A stretch of 64,000 bases of DNA from the NCBI RefSeq assembly GCF_014297465.1, contig NZ_JACORT010000003.1, positions 248,001 to 312,000 of the forward strand, written 5' to 3'. This document shows positions 1 through 7,894 of this stretch, piece after piece. Within the stretch, counting starts at the first letter, position 1. Every line of letters begins with the position of its first letter. Below the pieces are notes generated by a model. It was not told the DNA's origin and did no database searches. It saw only the letters and a list, made by a program, of their open reading frames with translations. The translations under genes and the position numbers were made by a program. The DNA comes from Ramlibacter cellulosilyticus. GTDB lineage: Bacteria > Pseudomonadota > Gammaproteobacteria > Burkholderiales > Burkholderiaceae_C.

Positions 1-70
1 GAACCGTGGCGCGAGACTCCTAAAGTGGCAACCCGCACTCGCGCGGGACCATCCTGGAAGGAGGCGCACC

Positions 71-886
71 ATGGCGCATCGCTCGCTCCACATCGGACTC
101 AACTTCGTCGATCCGGCGGCCTACGACGGCTGGGACGGCCAGCTCGCCGCCTGCGAGCGCGATTGCGACGACATGTTCGCGATCGCACGCGCGCAGGGCT
201 ACGAGGCGCAGCAGCTCAAGCGCGAGCAGGCGACCTCGGCGAACGTGCTGAAGGCGATGGCGGAGGCGGCCGCCGCGGTCGGCCCCCGCGAACATTTCTT
301 CATGACGTACTCCGGGCACGGCGGCCAGGTGCCCGACACCAACGGCGACGAGCCCGACACGTTCGACGAGACCTGGTGCCTGCACGACCGCATGCTGCTC
401 GACGACGAGCTGTACGCGATGTTCGGGCGCTTCCCGGCCGGCGCGCGCATCTTCGTGCTCTCCGACAGCTGCCACAGCGGCTCGGTCACCCGCGACCGCC
501 TGCGCACGCGCCCGACGGAGATGCGCGGCGAGATGCGGCCCAAGTGGCTGCCGCTGCCGAAGGCGACGCAGATCTACCAGGCGCGCAAGTCGCTGTTCGA
601 CTCCATCCAGCAGCTCGCGGGACCGGCGGAGAAGCAGACCGTGGGCGCGAGCATCATCCTGATCTCCGGCTGCCGCGACGACCAGGTCTCGTACGACGGC
701 CCGGTGAACGGCGCGTTCACGACGCAGGTGCTGGCCGCGTGGAAGAACGGCGAGTTCCGGGGCACGCACCGGCAGTTCCAGGAGCAGGTGTCCGCGGCGC
801 TGGGCGGGTCGCAGAGCCCGCAGTACTTCCTGGCGGGGAACGTGGATCGGTCGTTCGAGAGGATGCGGCCGTTCGTGCTGAGCTGA
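71..886 (+). CDS. Caspase-like (peptidase C14) protein
   Basis: A 271-residue single-domain protein of the caspase/metacaspase clan (C14). The two catalytic signatures are visible: His83 in YSGHGGQ and Cys134 in SDSCHSGS, each after a hydrophobic beta-strand (HFFMTYSGHGG and ARIFVLSDSCHSG). The dyad is expected to cut after basic or acidic residues; the substrate cannot be told from sequence. There is no signal peptide or membrane segment, so it should be cytoplasmic. The ATG is preceded by a strong Shine-Dalgarno (GGAAGGAGG), which fixes the start. No death-fold, WD or other partner domain is fused and no recognisable partner gene adjoins; the next gene is convergent. The family call is firm and the biological role unknown. 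Confidence 0.85.
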   Translation: MAHRSLHIGLNFVDPAAYDGWDGQLAACERDCDDMFAIARAQGYEAQQLKREQATSANVLKAMAEAAAAVGPREHFFMTYSGHGGQVPDTNGDEPDTFDETWCLHDRMLLDDELYAMFGRFPAGARIFVLSDSCHSGSVTRDRLRTRPTEMRGEMRPKWLPLPKATQIYQARKSLFDSIQQLAGPAEKQTVGASIILISGCRDDQVSYDGPVNGAFTTQVLAAWKNGEFRGTHRQFQEQVSAALGGSQSPQYFLAGNVDRSFERMRPFVLS

Positions 887-898
887 GTGCGTGCGTGC

Positions 899-934
899 CC
901 CTCACCCCAACCCTCTCCCCAGGGGGGAGAGGGA
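899..934. repeat. Intergenic palindrome, CCCTCACCCC type
   Basis: Between two convergent genes, an arm CCCTCTCCCC (911-920) pairs with GGGGAGAGGG, preceded by a CCCTCACCCCAA lead. The same layout returns at 39200-39230. It can form a strong hairpin but lacks a T-run, so it is a dispersed palindromic repeat rather than a classical terminator. Confidence 0.6.
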
Positions 935-945
935 GCAAGACGGGG

Positions 946-2208
946 TCAAAGCACGTCGTTGAGCAGGTACGCCGCGTTGTCGTGCAGCTTGTGCAGCCAG
1001 CCGCGCTTGCGCCATTCCTCCAGCTTCACCTCGCGGGCGCGGGCGACGTACTTCTCGAAGATGGCATCGAATTTCGCGGCGACGTCCTTGTCCAGGATGC
1101 CGAGCGTGATCTCGTCGTTGGTGTCGAAGGAGCGGTCGTCGAAGTTGGTGGAGCCCACGGCGCTCCAGCAGCCGTCGACCGTCATCACCTTCTGGTGCAG
1201 CAGCGTGTGCGGGTACTCGAAGAGGCGCACGCCCAGCTTCAGCATGGTCTCGAAGTGGCGGTGTCCCGCGTGCTGCACCGTCGGTGAATCGGAGCCGCTC
1301 GCGGCCGGCATCAGCACGCGCACGTCCACGCCGCGCTTCACCGCCGCGCCCATCGCGGCGATGGCTTCCTTCTTGGGGATGAAGTAGGGGTTCTGGATCC
1401 AGAGCCTCTTCTTCGCGAGGCACAGCACCGTGTGGTGCAGGATCTTCACCACCGGCGCGGAATTCTCCGGCTTGACGTAGGCGGCGTGGATCGAGATGTC
1501 GCCCACCTTCTGCAGCACGGGGAAGTAGGCGTCGCCCACGAACAGCTCACCGGTCTCGCCTGCCCAGTTCTCGCTGAAGGCGCCCTGGATGCTGTGCACG
1601 ATGGGCCCGTGCAGCCACACGCTCACGTCGGAGTTGTGCAGGCCGTCTTCCGCATCCCCGAGCCAGTCGTCGGTGATGCAGTGGCCGCCGACGAAGGCTT
1701 CCTTGCCGTCCAGGATGCAGATCTTGCGGTGGTCCCGGTCATTGAGGACGCCGATCGTGTAGAGCGAGCGCTTGTGGAAGAACTTCACCTGGCAGCCCGC
1801 CTCGCGCAGGAAAGCCACCTTGTCCTTTTCGATTTTCTTGCTCCCCTGCGCATCCAGCAGGATGCGCACGGGCACGCCGGCGCGCGCGCGGTCCATGAAG
1901 GCGTCGGCCAGGCGGTCCGCCAGCTTCCCGGGCTTCCACAGGAACGTCTCGAAGTGCACGGACTTCCGCGCCGCCAGCATCCGTTCGACGAGCACGTCGT
2001 AGAAGTGCCCGTTCTCCAGGATGTCCACCGTGTTGCCCTCCACGGAGGTACTGAGCGTCAGTCCCGAGAGCGAGGGCATCAGCTCGCCGATGTCCGAGTC
2101 GCTGTCGACGGCGAGGATCGGGCTGCGGTGCCAGCGGATGGAGTAGATGACGAGCGCGAGCATCGCGACGAGCGCGATGGACAGCCACAGCCAGAACGGC
2201 GATTCCAT
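946..2208 (-). CDS. Phospholipase D-family cardiolipin synthase
   Basis: A 420-residue membrane-anchored PLD-superfamily enzyme, most likely a cardiolipin synthase that transfers phosphatidyl groups between phosphatidylglycerol molecules. One N-terminal membrane segment lies at about residues 4-24. Two HKD motifs follow: HRKICILD (H160, K162, D167) and HQKVMTVD (H338, K340, D345), each trailed by the typical glycine/serine (FVGG, VGSTNFD). The ATG at 2208 was chosen over upstream in-frame codons because GGGAGA sits at proper spacing and the membrane helix starts directly after it. ClsA-type enzymes usually have two N-terminal helices; this one shows a single helix. It is convergent with the caspase gene and divergent from the Ldh-family gene. 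Another PLD-type lipid enzyme is possible. Confidence 0.85.
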   Translation of the reverse strand: MESPFWLWLSIALVAMLALVIYSIRWHRSPILAVDSDSDIGELMPSLSGLTLSTSVEGNTVDILENGHFYDVLVERMLAARKSVHFETFLWKPGKLADRLADAFMDRARAGVPVRILLDAQGSKKIEKDKVAFLREAGCQVKFFHKRSLYTIGVLNDRDHRKICILDGKEAFVGGHCITDDWLGDAEDGLHNSDVSVWLHGPIVHSIQGAFSENWAGETGELFVGDAYFPVLQKVGDISIHAAYVKPENSAPVVKILHHTVLCLAKKRLWIQNPYFIPKKEAIAAMGAAVKRGVDVRVLMPAASGSDSPTVQHAGHRHFETMLKLGVRLFEYPHTLLHQKVMTVDGCWSAVGSTNFDDRSFDTNDEITLGILDKDVAAKFDAIFEKYVARAREVKLEEWRKRGWLHKLHDNAAYLLNDVL

Positions 2209-2341
2209 GCCTTGGGTCTCCCGCAGGATGCAAATCCCGCCATCGTGGCCCATCCGGGGCACGGCTGAGGTACGACTGGGGCGCAGCCCGGCGCAGGCCG
2301 TGTCCGGCAAGATGCAGCGTCACGGCGTAGACTGGCGCGCC

Positions 2342-3397
2342 ATGACCACCCCCCGCTACGACGCCTCCGCCCTGCACAACTATGCACGCGACCTGCTCGC
2401 CGCCGCCGGCATGCCGGAGGACAAGGCGCAGGGGGTGGCCGACATCCTGATCGAAGGCGACCTGCTCGGCCACACCACGCACGGGCTGCAGTTGCTGCCC
2501 TCGTACCTGCGCGAGGTGGAGTCCGGCTCGATGAACGTGGAAGGGCAGCCGCACGTGATCCGCGAGACGCCCGCCGCGCTCACCTGGGACGGCCGCCGCC
2601 TGCCCGGTCCCTGGCTGGTGCTGGAAGCCATGAAGAAGGCGGTGCCGATGGCGAAGCGCTGCGGCACGGGCACCGTCGTCATCCGCAAGAGCCACCACAT
2701 CGCCTGCCTCGCGGCCTTCCACAAGCGTGCGACGGAGCAGGGGATGATGATGATCCTCGCGTCCTCCGATGCCAACTCGGCCAGCGTCGCGCCCTACGGC
2801 GGGCTCACGCCCGTCTTCACGCCCAATCCCATTTCGTTCGGCATCCCGACGTCGGGCACGCCCATCGTGACGGACATCTCGACGTCGGCCACGACCAACG
2901 GGCTCACCAACCGCCTGCACCAGGAAGGCGGCAAGCTGCCGGCGCCGTGGGTGATCGACGGGCACGGCAAGCCGTCGAACGATCCCGCGGTGCTGTTCCA
3001 GGAACCGAAGGGGACGATCCTGCCGCTGGGCGGGCTGGATTCGGGGCACAAGGGCTATGGCTTGTCGCTCACCGTCGAAGCGCTCACGGGCGGCCTGGCG
3101 GGTTTCGGTCGCGCCGACCCCAAGCAGGGCTGGGGCGCGACGGTGTTCCTGCAGGTCCTCGACCCCGCGGCTTTCGGCGGCAGCCAGGAGTTCGTGCGGC
3201 AGATGGACGAAGTGGCGCGGCAGTGCCATGCGGCGAAGCCGGCGCAGGAGGGGCGGCCGGTGCGGCTGCCGGGCGAGAAGGGATTTGCGTTGGCGAAACA
3301 GCAGGCCGCGGAGGGCGTGGTGCTGCACCCGGGGATCATGGAGGCGCTGAAGCCCTGGGCGGAGAAGTTGAAGGTGGCAGCGCCTGCGGCGCTTTGA
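2342..3397 (+). CDS. Malate/L-lactate dehydrogenase-family oxidoreductase (Ldh_2)
   Basis: A 351-residue NAD(P)-dependent 2-hydroxyacid/2-oxoacid oxidoreductase of the Ldh_2 family, whose fold is unrelated to classical LDH/MDH. Family marks are GHTTHGL near residues 43-49, VVIRKSHHIACLA in the middle, and GHKGYGLSLTVEALTGGLAG toward the C-terminus. Members reduce malate, lactate, ureidoglycolate, diketogulonate or delta-1-pyrroline carboxylates; the sequence does not decide the substrate. The ATG at 2342 fits the family length. No Shine-Dalgarno is visible, but TAGACT (2328-2333) ends 8 nt upstream, suggesting a leaderless transcript. The gene converges on tctA, so a link to uptake of organic acids is plausible but inferred only. 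Confidence 0.85.
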   Translation: MTTPRYDASALHNYARDLLAAAGMPEDKAQGVADILIEGDLLGHTTHGLQLLPSYLREVESGSMNVEGQPHVIRETPAALTWDGRRLPGPWLVLEAMKKAVPMAKRCGTGTVVIRKSHHIACLAAFHKRATEQGMMMILASSDANSASVAPYGGLTPVFTPNPISFGIPTSGTPIVTDISTSATTNGLTNRLHQEGGKLPAPWVIDGHGKPSNDPAVLFQEPKGTILPLGGLDSGHKGYGLSLTVEALTGGLAGFGRADPKQGWGATVFLQVLDPAAFGGSQEFVRQMDEVARQCHAAKPAQEGRPVRLPGEKGFALAKQQAAEGVVLHPGIMEALKPWAEKLKVAAPAAL

Positions 3398-3403
3398 AAA
3401 TGC

Positions 3404-3477
3404 GCTGGGGTTCGCTTCGCGAAACCCAGCCTACGAGGCACGCTCCGTAGGCTGGGTTTCGCGAAGCGAACCCCAGC
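3404..3477. repeat. Perfect inverted pair of 31-bp palindromic units
   Basis: Unit 3404-3434 (GCTGGGGTTCGC...CAGCCTAC) and its exact reverse complement at 3447-3477 are separated by 12 bases. Each unit is itself nearly palindromic (GCTGGGGTT ... AACCCAGC). It sits between the convergent Ldh-family and tctA genes. The same unit recurs at 24572, 38098, 38143, 44129, 49489 and 49534, so this is a dispersed REP-like element. Confidence 0.85.
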
Positions 3478-3490
3478 AATGCGAACGCAC

Positions 3491-4993
3491 CTACGCCGCG
3501 ACCACCGGCCGCCGCCCCCGCACCACCTTCATCACCGCGGGCGCGAACCACACCGCGAACGTCACCACCGCCAGCCCCAGCGCGATCGGCCGGTCGAAGA
3601 ACGCGCCCAGGTTCCCGTTGGACTTGATCATCGACGTGATGAAGTTCTCCTCCAGCATCCCGCCCAGCACCACGCCCAGGATGGCCGGCGCGATCGGGAA
3701 GCGGTTGGCTTCGAGCACGTAGGCCACGACGCCGGCCACCAGCATCACCGTCACCTCGAACAGCGAGTTGTTGATCGCGAAGGTGCCCACGATGCAGAAC
3801 AGCAGGATCAGCGGCATCAGGATGTTGCGCGGCACCTTGAGGATGCGCTTGGCCACCTTGATGCACAGGATGCCCAGCGGCACCATGAGGATGTTCGCCA
3901 TGATGAACAGCAGGAACACCGCGTAGATGTTCTGCGGGTTGGTCGTGAACAGCGTCGGCCCCGGGTTCATGTTCTTCATGTACAGCACGCCGATCACGAT
4001 CGCGGTGATCGAGTCGCCGGGGATGCCGAAGACGAGCGCCGGGATCCACGCGCCGGCCAGCGCGCTGTTGTTGGCGGAGCCCGACTCCACGATGCCTTCC
4101 ACGTGCCCGGTGCCGAACTTCTGCGGCTCCTTCGAGAACTTCTTGCTCATGGCATAGGACATCCACGCCGCGATGTCCGCCCCCGCGCCGGGCAGGGCGC
4201 CGACGGCCGTGCCCAGCGTGCTGCCGCGCAGGATCTGCACCGGGTACTTCTTCGCCAGCTCCCACTGGCCGCGCATGACGTTGCCGACGTGGTCCACGAC
4301 CAGTTCCGCCGGCGGGCTGGTGTCCACGACGTAGCGGATCACCTCCGAGATCGCGAACATGCCGATCATCATCGCGATCATCCCGATGCCGCCCGTCATC
4401 TCCGCATTGCCGAAGGTGAAGCGCGGGAAGCCGGCCGGGTTGCCCAGGCCGACGCACGCCACGAGCAGGCCGAGCAGCAGCGTCACCACGCCCTTGAGCG
4501 GCTGGTCGCTCGTGATGAAGACGGCGCAGGTCAGTCCCAGCAGCACGAGCCAGAAGTACTCGAAGGAGCTGAAGTGCAGCGCCACCTCGGCGAGCGCCGG
4601 AGCGGCGAGGATCAGCACCGCGGTGCCGAACAGGCCGCCGACGGCGGAGAAGACCAGGCCGGCGCCCAGCGCGAGTTCGGCGTGGCCCTTGCGCGTCATC
4701 GCATAGGCCTCGTCGGTGTACGCCGCCGAGGCCGGCGTGCCCGGGATGCGCAGCAGGCAGCCGGGCACGTCGCCGGAGAAGATCGCCATGGCGGTCGCCG
4801 TCACGATGGTGGCGATCGCGGGGATCGGCGGCATGAAGAAGGTCACCGGCACCAGCAGGGCGGTGGCCATGGTCGCCGTGAGGCCCGGCACCGCGCCGAC
4901 GAACAGCCCGTACAGCGAGGCCAGCACCATCGCGATGAGGGTGCCCGGCTCGAAGACCATGGCGAACGCCTGGGCGATCGCGCCCCCGGTCAC
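3491..4993 (-). CDS. tctA: Tripartite tricarboxylate transporter, large membrane subunit TctA
   Basis: A 500-residue protein with about a dozen membrane helices, the permease of a TTT-family secondary transporter that uses an ion gradient to import carboxylates delivered by a periplasmic receptor. The family signature is present: GLFVGAVPGLTATM near the N-terminus, and LPGAGADIAAWMSYAMSKKFSK with GIVESGSANNSALAGAWIPALVFGIPGDS in the middle. The start is taken as the GTG at 4993, overlapping the tctB stop (GTGA), because it gives the family's usual length. An ATG at 4960 is possible. It is the last gene of a tctC-tctB-tctA operon on the minus strand. The call is certain at family level; the transported substrate is unknown. 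Confidence 0.92.
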   Translation of the reverse strand: MTGGAIAQAFAMVFEPGTLIAMVLASLYGLFVGAVPGLTATMATALLVPVTFFMPPIPAIATIVTATAMAIFSGDVPGCLLRIPGTPASAAYTDEAYAMTRKGHAELALGAGLVFSAVGGLFGTAVLILAAPALAEVALHFSSFEYFWLVLLGLTCAVFITSDQPLKGVVTLLLGLLVACVGLGNPAGFPRFTFGNAEMTGGIGMIAMMIGMFAISEVIRYVVDTSPPAELVVDHVGNVMRGQWELAKKYPVQILRGSTLGTAVGALPGAGADIAAWMSYAMSKKFSKEPQKFGTGHVEGIVESGSANNSALAGAWIPALVFGIPGDSITAIVIGVLYMKNMNPGPTLFTTNPQNIYAVFLLFIMANILMVPLGILCIKVAKRILKVPRNILMPLILLFCIVGTFAINNSLFEVTVMLVAGVVAYVLEANRFPIAPAILGVVLGGMLEENFITSMIKSNGNLGAFFDRPIALGLAVVTFAVWFAPAVMKVVRGRRPVVAA

Positions 4994-5463
4994 CAGGCCA
5001 CTCCCTGCAGCATGCCCCAGGGCAGCGGCACGCGCAGCAGCTTGTAGAAGGCGAAGTGCACGAGCAGGCTGGCAACGATCGCGATGGTGATGGCGCCCAG
5101 CGGCCGCACGCGCAGCACGAGGAAGAGCGCCGCGAGGATGATCGCCGCCGTGAGCAGGAAGCCGAGCTTGTCGGCCGCGAGGATGTAGAACAGGATGGAT
5201 CCGATGAGCACCACGAACGCGAGCACGTGGCGCGGCGAGCGCACCCAGTCGTCCCACACCAGCCAGTGCTGCTCCGCGCGATGGCGCAGGCCCTTCGCCA
5301 CGAGCAGCACGCCGCAGATGCACAGCCCGGCGGCGATGAGGCCCGGGAAGAGGGCAGGCCCGACGGGCTGCCCCGGGATCTTGGGATAGCCCTGGATGGC
5401 CGCGAGGACGGCGGCGCCGAGCAGCAGCAGGAGCACGCCAAACACGGCGTCATTGAGTTTCAT
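4990..5463 (-). CDS. tctB: Tripartite tricarboxylate transporter, small membrane subunit TctB
   Basis: A 157-residue protein with four predicted membrane helices, matching the small TTT subunit in size and plan (helix at 5-22, a second after PVGPALFPGLIAAGLCICG, then two more). It forms the membrane complex with TctA. PALFP followed by a glycine-rich helix is typical of TctB. Its stop overlaps the tctA start, indicating translational coupling. It lies 85 bp downstream of tctC, across two stable hairpins. Confidence 0.9.
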   Translation of the reverse strand: MKLNDAVFGVLLLLLGAAVLAAIQGYPKIPGQPVGPALFPGLIAAGLCICGVLLVAKGLRHRAEQHWLVWDDWVRSPRHVLAFVVLIGSILFYILAADKLGFLLTAAIILAALFLVLRVRPLGAITIAIVASLLVHFAFYKLLRVPLPWGMLQGVAW

Positions 5464-5485
5464 GCGGTAGCCCGTGGGAATGCCC

Positions 5486-5548
5486 TATGGATCCCTGCGT
5501 GCGCAGGGATGACGTCGCGAGACGGCGGCGTGCGCCGCCGTGGCGACG
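5486..5548. repeat. Two intercistronic hairpins between tctC and tctB
   Basis: The first hairpin is ATCCCTGCGTGCGCAGGGAT (about 5490-5510), resembling the common GGATTCCCGCGTGCGCGGGAATGA repeat. The second is a nested stem GACGTCGC...GCGACGTC (5511-5548) enclosing ACGGCGGCGTGCGCCGCCGT. Neither is followed by a T-run on the minus strand. They could protect the 3' end of a processed tctC mRNA and give receptor excess over permease. Confidence 0.6.
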
Positions 5549-6526
5549 TCACTTCGCGATGCCCACGGCCTTCATCGTCGCGCCCAGTTCCGCGTCCGAC
5601 TTCGCCATGAACTTGCCGAACTCCTCCGGCCCGGCGTAGATGACGCCGAAGCCGCGGCTCGCCATGAAGTCCTGGTATTCCTTGCTGTTGGCGACCTTCT
5701 GCACCACCGCCGCCAGCTTGTTGCGGACGTCGGCCGGGATGCCCTTGGGTGCGACGATGCCGCGCCAGGCGGCCATGGTCCAGTCGCTGCCGATCGCGGA
5801 CTTCAGCGTCGGCACCTGCGGGTACAGCGCCGCGGGCTTGTCGCTCATGATCGCGAGGCTCTTCACCTTGCCGGCGTCGATCAGCGAACGCGCCTCGGGG
5901 AGCGACACCGGCGCGATCTCGATGCCGCCGGCCACCATGTCCTGCAGGCCCGGCGCGGCGCCGTTGCTGGGCACCCAGGCCACCGCCGCGGGATCGATCT
6001 TCTGGTCGCGCAGCAGGCCCGCGAGCGCCAGGTGCCAGATGCCGCCCTGGCCCGTGCCCGACGCCTTGAACTTGCCCGGGTTCGCCTTGATGGCCGCGAG
6101 CAGGTCCTGCACCGACTTGTACGGCGCATCCGCCCGCACCTGCACGCCCGCCGGGTCCGCGTTGACGAGGCCGATGGGCGTGTACGAGTCGCCCTTGAGC
6201 TCGGTCAGGCCCTGCCAGTGCATCATGCCGATCTCCACCGTGGCGAGGCCGATGGTGTAGCCGTCCGGCGGCGCGGAGGCGATGGCGGCGTGGCCGACCA
6301 CGCCGCTGCCGCCCGTGCGGTTCACCACGTTCACCGGCTGGCCCAGCTCCTTCTCCATCAGGCTGCCCAGGATGCGCGCCGTCGCGTCGGTGCCGCCGCC
6401 CGCGCCCCAGGGCACGATCAGCTGGATGGGGCGCGAGGGATAGTTCTGCGCGGCAGCCGGCAGGGCGGCGGCGAACGCGGCGGCGAAAGCCCCGGCGATG
6501 AGCAGGCGGCGGGAAGCACGGGTCAT
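5549..6526 (-). CDS. tctC: Bug-family periplasmic receptor TctC
   Basis: A 325-residue extracytoplasmic solute receptor of the Bug/TctC family. A signal peptide covers about residues 1-26 (basic MTRASRR, an Ala-rich core, cleavage after AAA). Mature hallmarks follow: YPSRPIQLIVPWGAGGGTDATAR, then VVNRTGGSGVVGHAA, the ligand-binding loops of the family. The start at 6526 is set by AAGGAGAC at ideal spacing and by the signal peptide. It is the first gene of the operon with tctB and tctA, so it should feed this transporter. Bug receptors bind carboxylated compounds (for example citrate, glutarate, terephthalate); the ligand here is not predictable. Confidence 0.92.
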   Translation of the reverse strand: MTRASRRLLIAGAFAAAFAAALPAAAQNYPSRPIQLIVPWGAGGGTDATARILGSLMEKELGQPVNVVNRTGGSGVVGHAAIASAPPDGYTIGLATVEIGMMHWQGLTELKGDSYTPIGLVNADPAGVQVRADAPYKSVQDLLAAIKANPGKFKASGTGQGGIWHLALAGLLRDQKIDPAAVAWVPSNGAAPGLQDMVAGGIEIAPVSLPEARSLIDAGKVKSLAIMSDKPAALYPQVPTLKSAIGSDWTMAAWRGIVAPKGIPADVRNKLAAVVQKVANSKEYQDFMASRGFGVIYAGPEEFGKFMAKSDAELGATMKAVGIAK

Positions 6527-6705
6527 GCGGATGTCTCCTTGCGTCGCGGTTTGGAGGGGAGGGCGACTGCCGGCCAATCTACGCCCGGCCGTGGCGTCGG
6601 CGTGCTAGGGAGAACCCAAGCCGCGCAGCATGCCTCTGCCATCGGGCAGGGGTGACATGCGCGCGCGCGAGGCGCAGACTGTCCTCCCCCTGCGAGGAGG
6701 TCCCC

Positions 6706-7764
6706 ATGCTCGTCTTCACCAACCGCGACGTCGTTCCCGGGGCGGGAGCCTCGGCCTTCCAGCGCAGCTTCGCCCCCGGCGCCCGCCGCATCGGCGTGGC
6801 CGCGGCCGTGCGCGATGCCTCGGGCCGGTGGGACCTGTCCGGGATCGACGACGACGTCACGGAACGCGACGCCCTGGACCTGCTGCTGCCGCTGTTCTCC
6901 GGCGCGCGGCCGGTGCTGGTCTTCGTGCATGGCAACAGCCACACGCCCGTGCACACCTTCGGCCGCTGCCTGCAGCTGGACACCGAGTACAACGTGGAGG
7001 TCGTCGGCTTCTCCTGGGCTTCCGAAGGCTTCCTGTGCGACGGCAGCGCCTTGCCGCGCCTGGAAGGCGGCGACGCGCCGGTGGAGGAGATGGATCTCTC
7101 GGTCGTGAAGCCGGCGACGCGCGGCCAGGCCGACGCGCAGCAGTTCGCGCGCCGCTACCGCCAGGCCAAGACCAATGCGCAGGACTCCGTCGATGCGCTC
7201 GCGCATTTCCTGCGCATGGTCGCGACGGCGCGGCTGATCTCCAACGCGCGGCCGTACACGCTGGCCGCGCACAGCCTCGGGGCGCACCTGCTGCAGTACA
7301 CGCTGGAGGTGCCGGGGGCGAGCGAGTCGGTGGCGACGGCGCAGAACGTGGTGCTGCTCGCGCCCTGTGCGCGCGCCGACGGGCATGCCGGCTGGCTGCA
7401 CCAGCTGCGGCCGAAGGGGCGGACCTACGTGACCTTCAACAAGGCGGACAACGTGCTGTTCGGCGCCTTCGTGGCCGACGGCGGCAAGCAGGCGAAGCTG
7501 GGGGTGGACCCCGGCGCGACGCTGCTACGCGGGCCGGGCTTCCGCTACATCAGCTTCTCGAACGCGCAGACGGGGATGGGCGGGCATCGCTATTTCCTCG
7601 ACGGGCTGACGACGGAGTCGCGGCGGCTGTTCTCGCGGCTGTTCCGGTCCGAGGCGGATCTGCAGGCGGGGGAGCCGGACCGGAAGGTGTATCCGGTCGG
7701 GTGCGATCCGGATGGGGCCGTCGGGTATATGGCGTTGCCGGATACGGGGCGGCTGGAGGCGTGA
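6706..7764 (+). CDS. Alpha/beta hydrolase (DUF900-like)
   Basis: A 352-residue alpha/beta-fold hydrolase. The strand-turn VLVFVHGNSHT at residues 70-80 gives the oxyanion region, and AAHSLGAHLL supplies the nucleophile elbow with Ser190. The layout (HGN, then a cytoplasmic hydrolase-like core, AHSLGA) resembles the DUF900/COG4782 group. There is no signal peptide. The ATG at 6706 follows a strong GCGAGGAGG ribosome site. It is divergent from tctC and ends near a long palindrome. Esterase, lipase and amidase activities are all possible; nothing shows the substrate. Confidence 0.7.
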   Translation: MLVFTNRDVVPGAGASAFQRSFAPGARRIGVAAAVRDASGRWDLSGIDDDVTERDALDLLLPLFSGARPVLVFVHGNSHTPVHTFGRCLQLDTEYNVEVVGFSWASEGFLCDGSALPRLEGGDAPVEEMDLSVVKPATRGQADAQQFARRYRQAKTNAQDSVDALAHFLRMVATARLISNARPYTLAAHSLGAHLLQYTLEVPGASESVATAQNVVLLAPCARADGHAGWLHQLRPKGRTYVTFNKADNVLFGAFVADGGKQAKLGVDPGATLLRGPGFRYISFSNAQTGMGGHRYFLDGLTTESRRLFSRLFRSEADLQAGEPDRKVYPVGCDPDGAVGYMALPDTGRLEA

Positions 7765-7772
7765 GCGCCGCC

Positions 7773-7893
7773 CGGTGGGGTTCGCTGACGCTCACCTTCC
7801 GCGGCTTCGCCGCGCCACCCTACAGGGGACCGGTCGCCCCCTGTAGGGTGGCGCCGCGCCAGCGGCGGAAGGTGAACGCAGTGAACCCCACCG
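7773..7893. repeat. 121-bp composite palindrome
   Basis: Outer arms CGGTGGGGTTC (7773-7783) and GAACCCCACCG (7883-7893) flank partly complementary CTCACCTTCCGC / GCGGAAGGTGAAC arms and an inner stem CGCCACCCTACAGGGG / CCCCCTGTAGGGTGGCG. The whole segment between two convergent genes can fold on itself. It is related in style to the GCTGGGGTT units elsewhere but has a different sequence. Confidence 0.75.
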
Positions 7894-7894
7894 A

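Noticed and set aside
3404..3477. CRISPR array
   Set aside because: Repeats are palindromic pairs at scattered loci without regular spacers or cas genes.
3336..5453. Long Arg/Ser-rich frame overlapping tctA and tctB
   Set aside because: It is a frame shadow; the real genes carry TctA and TctB signatures and membrane helices.
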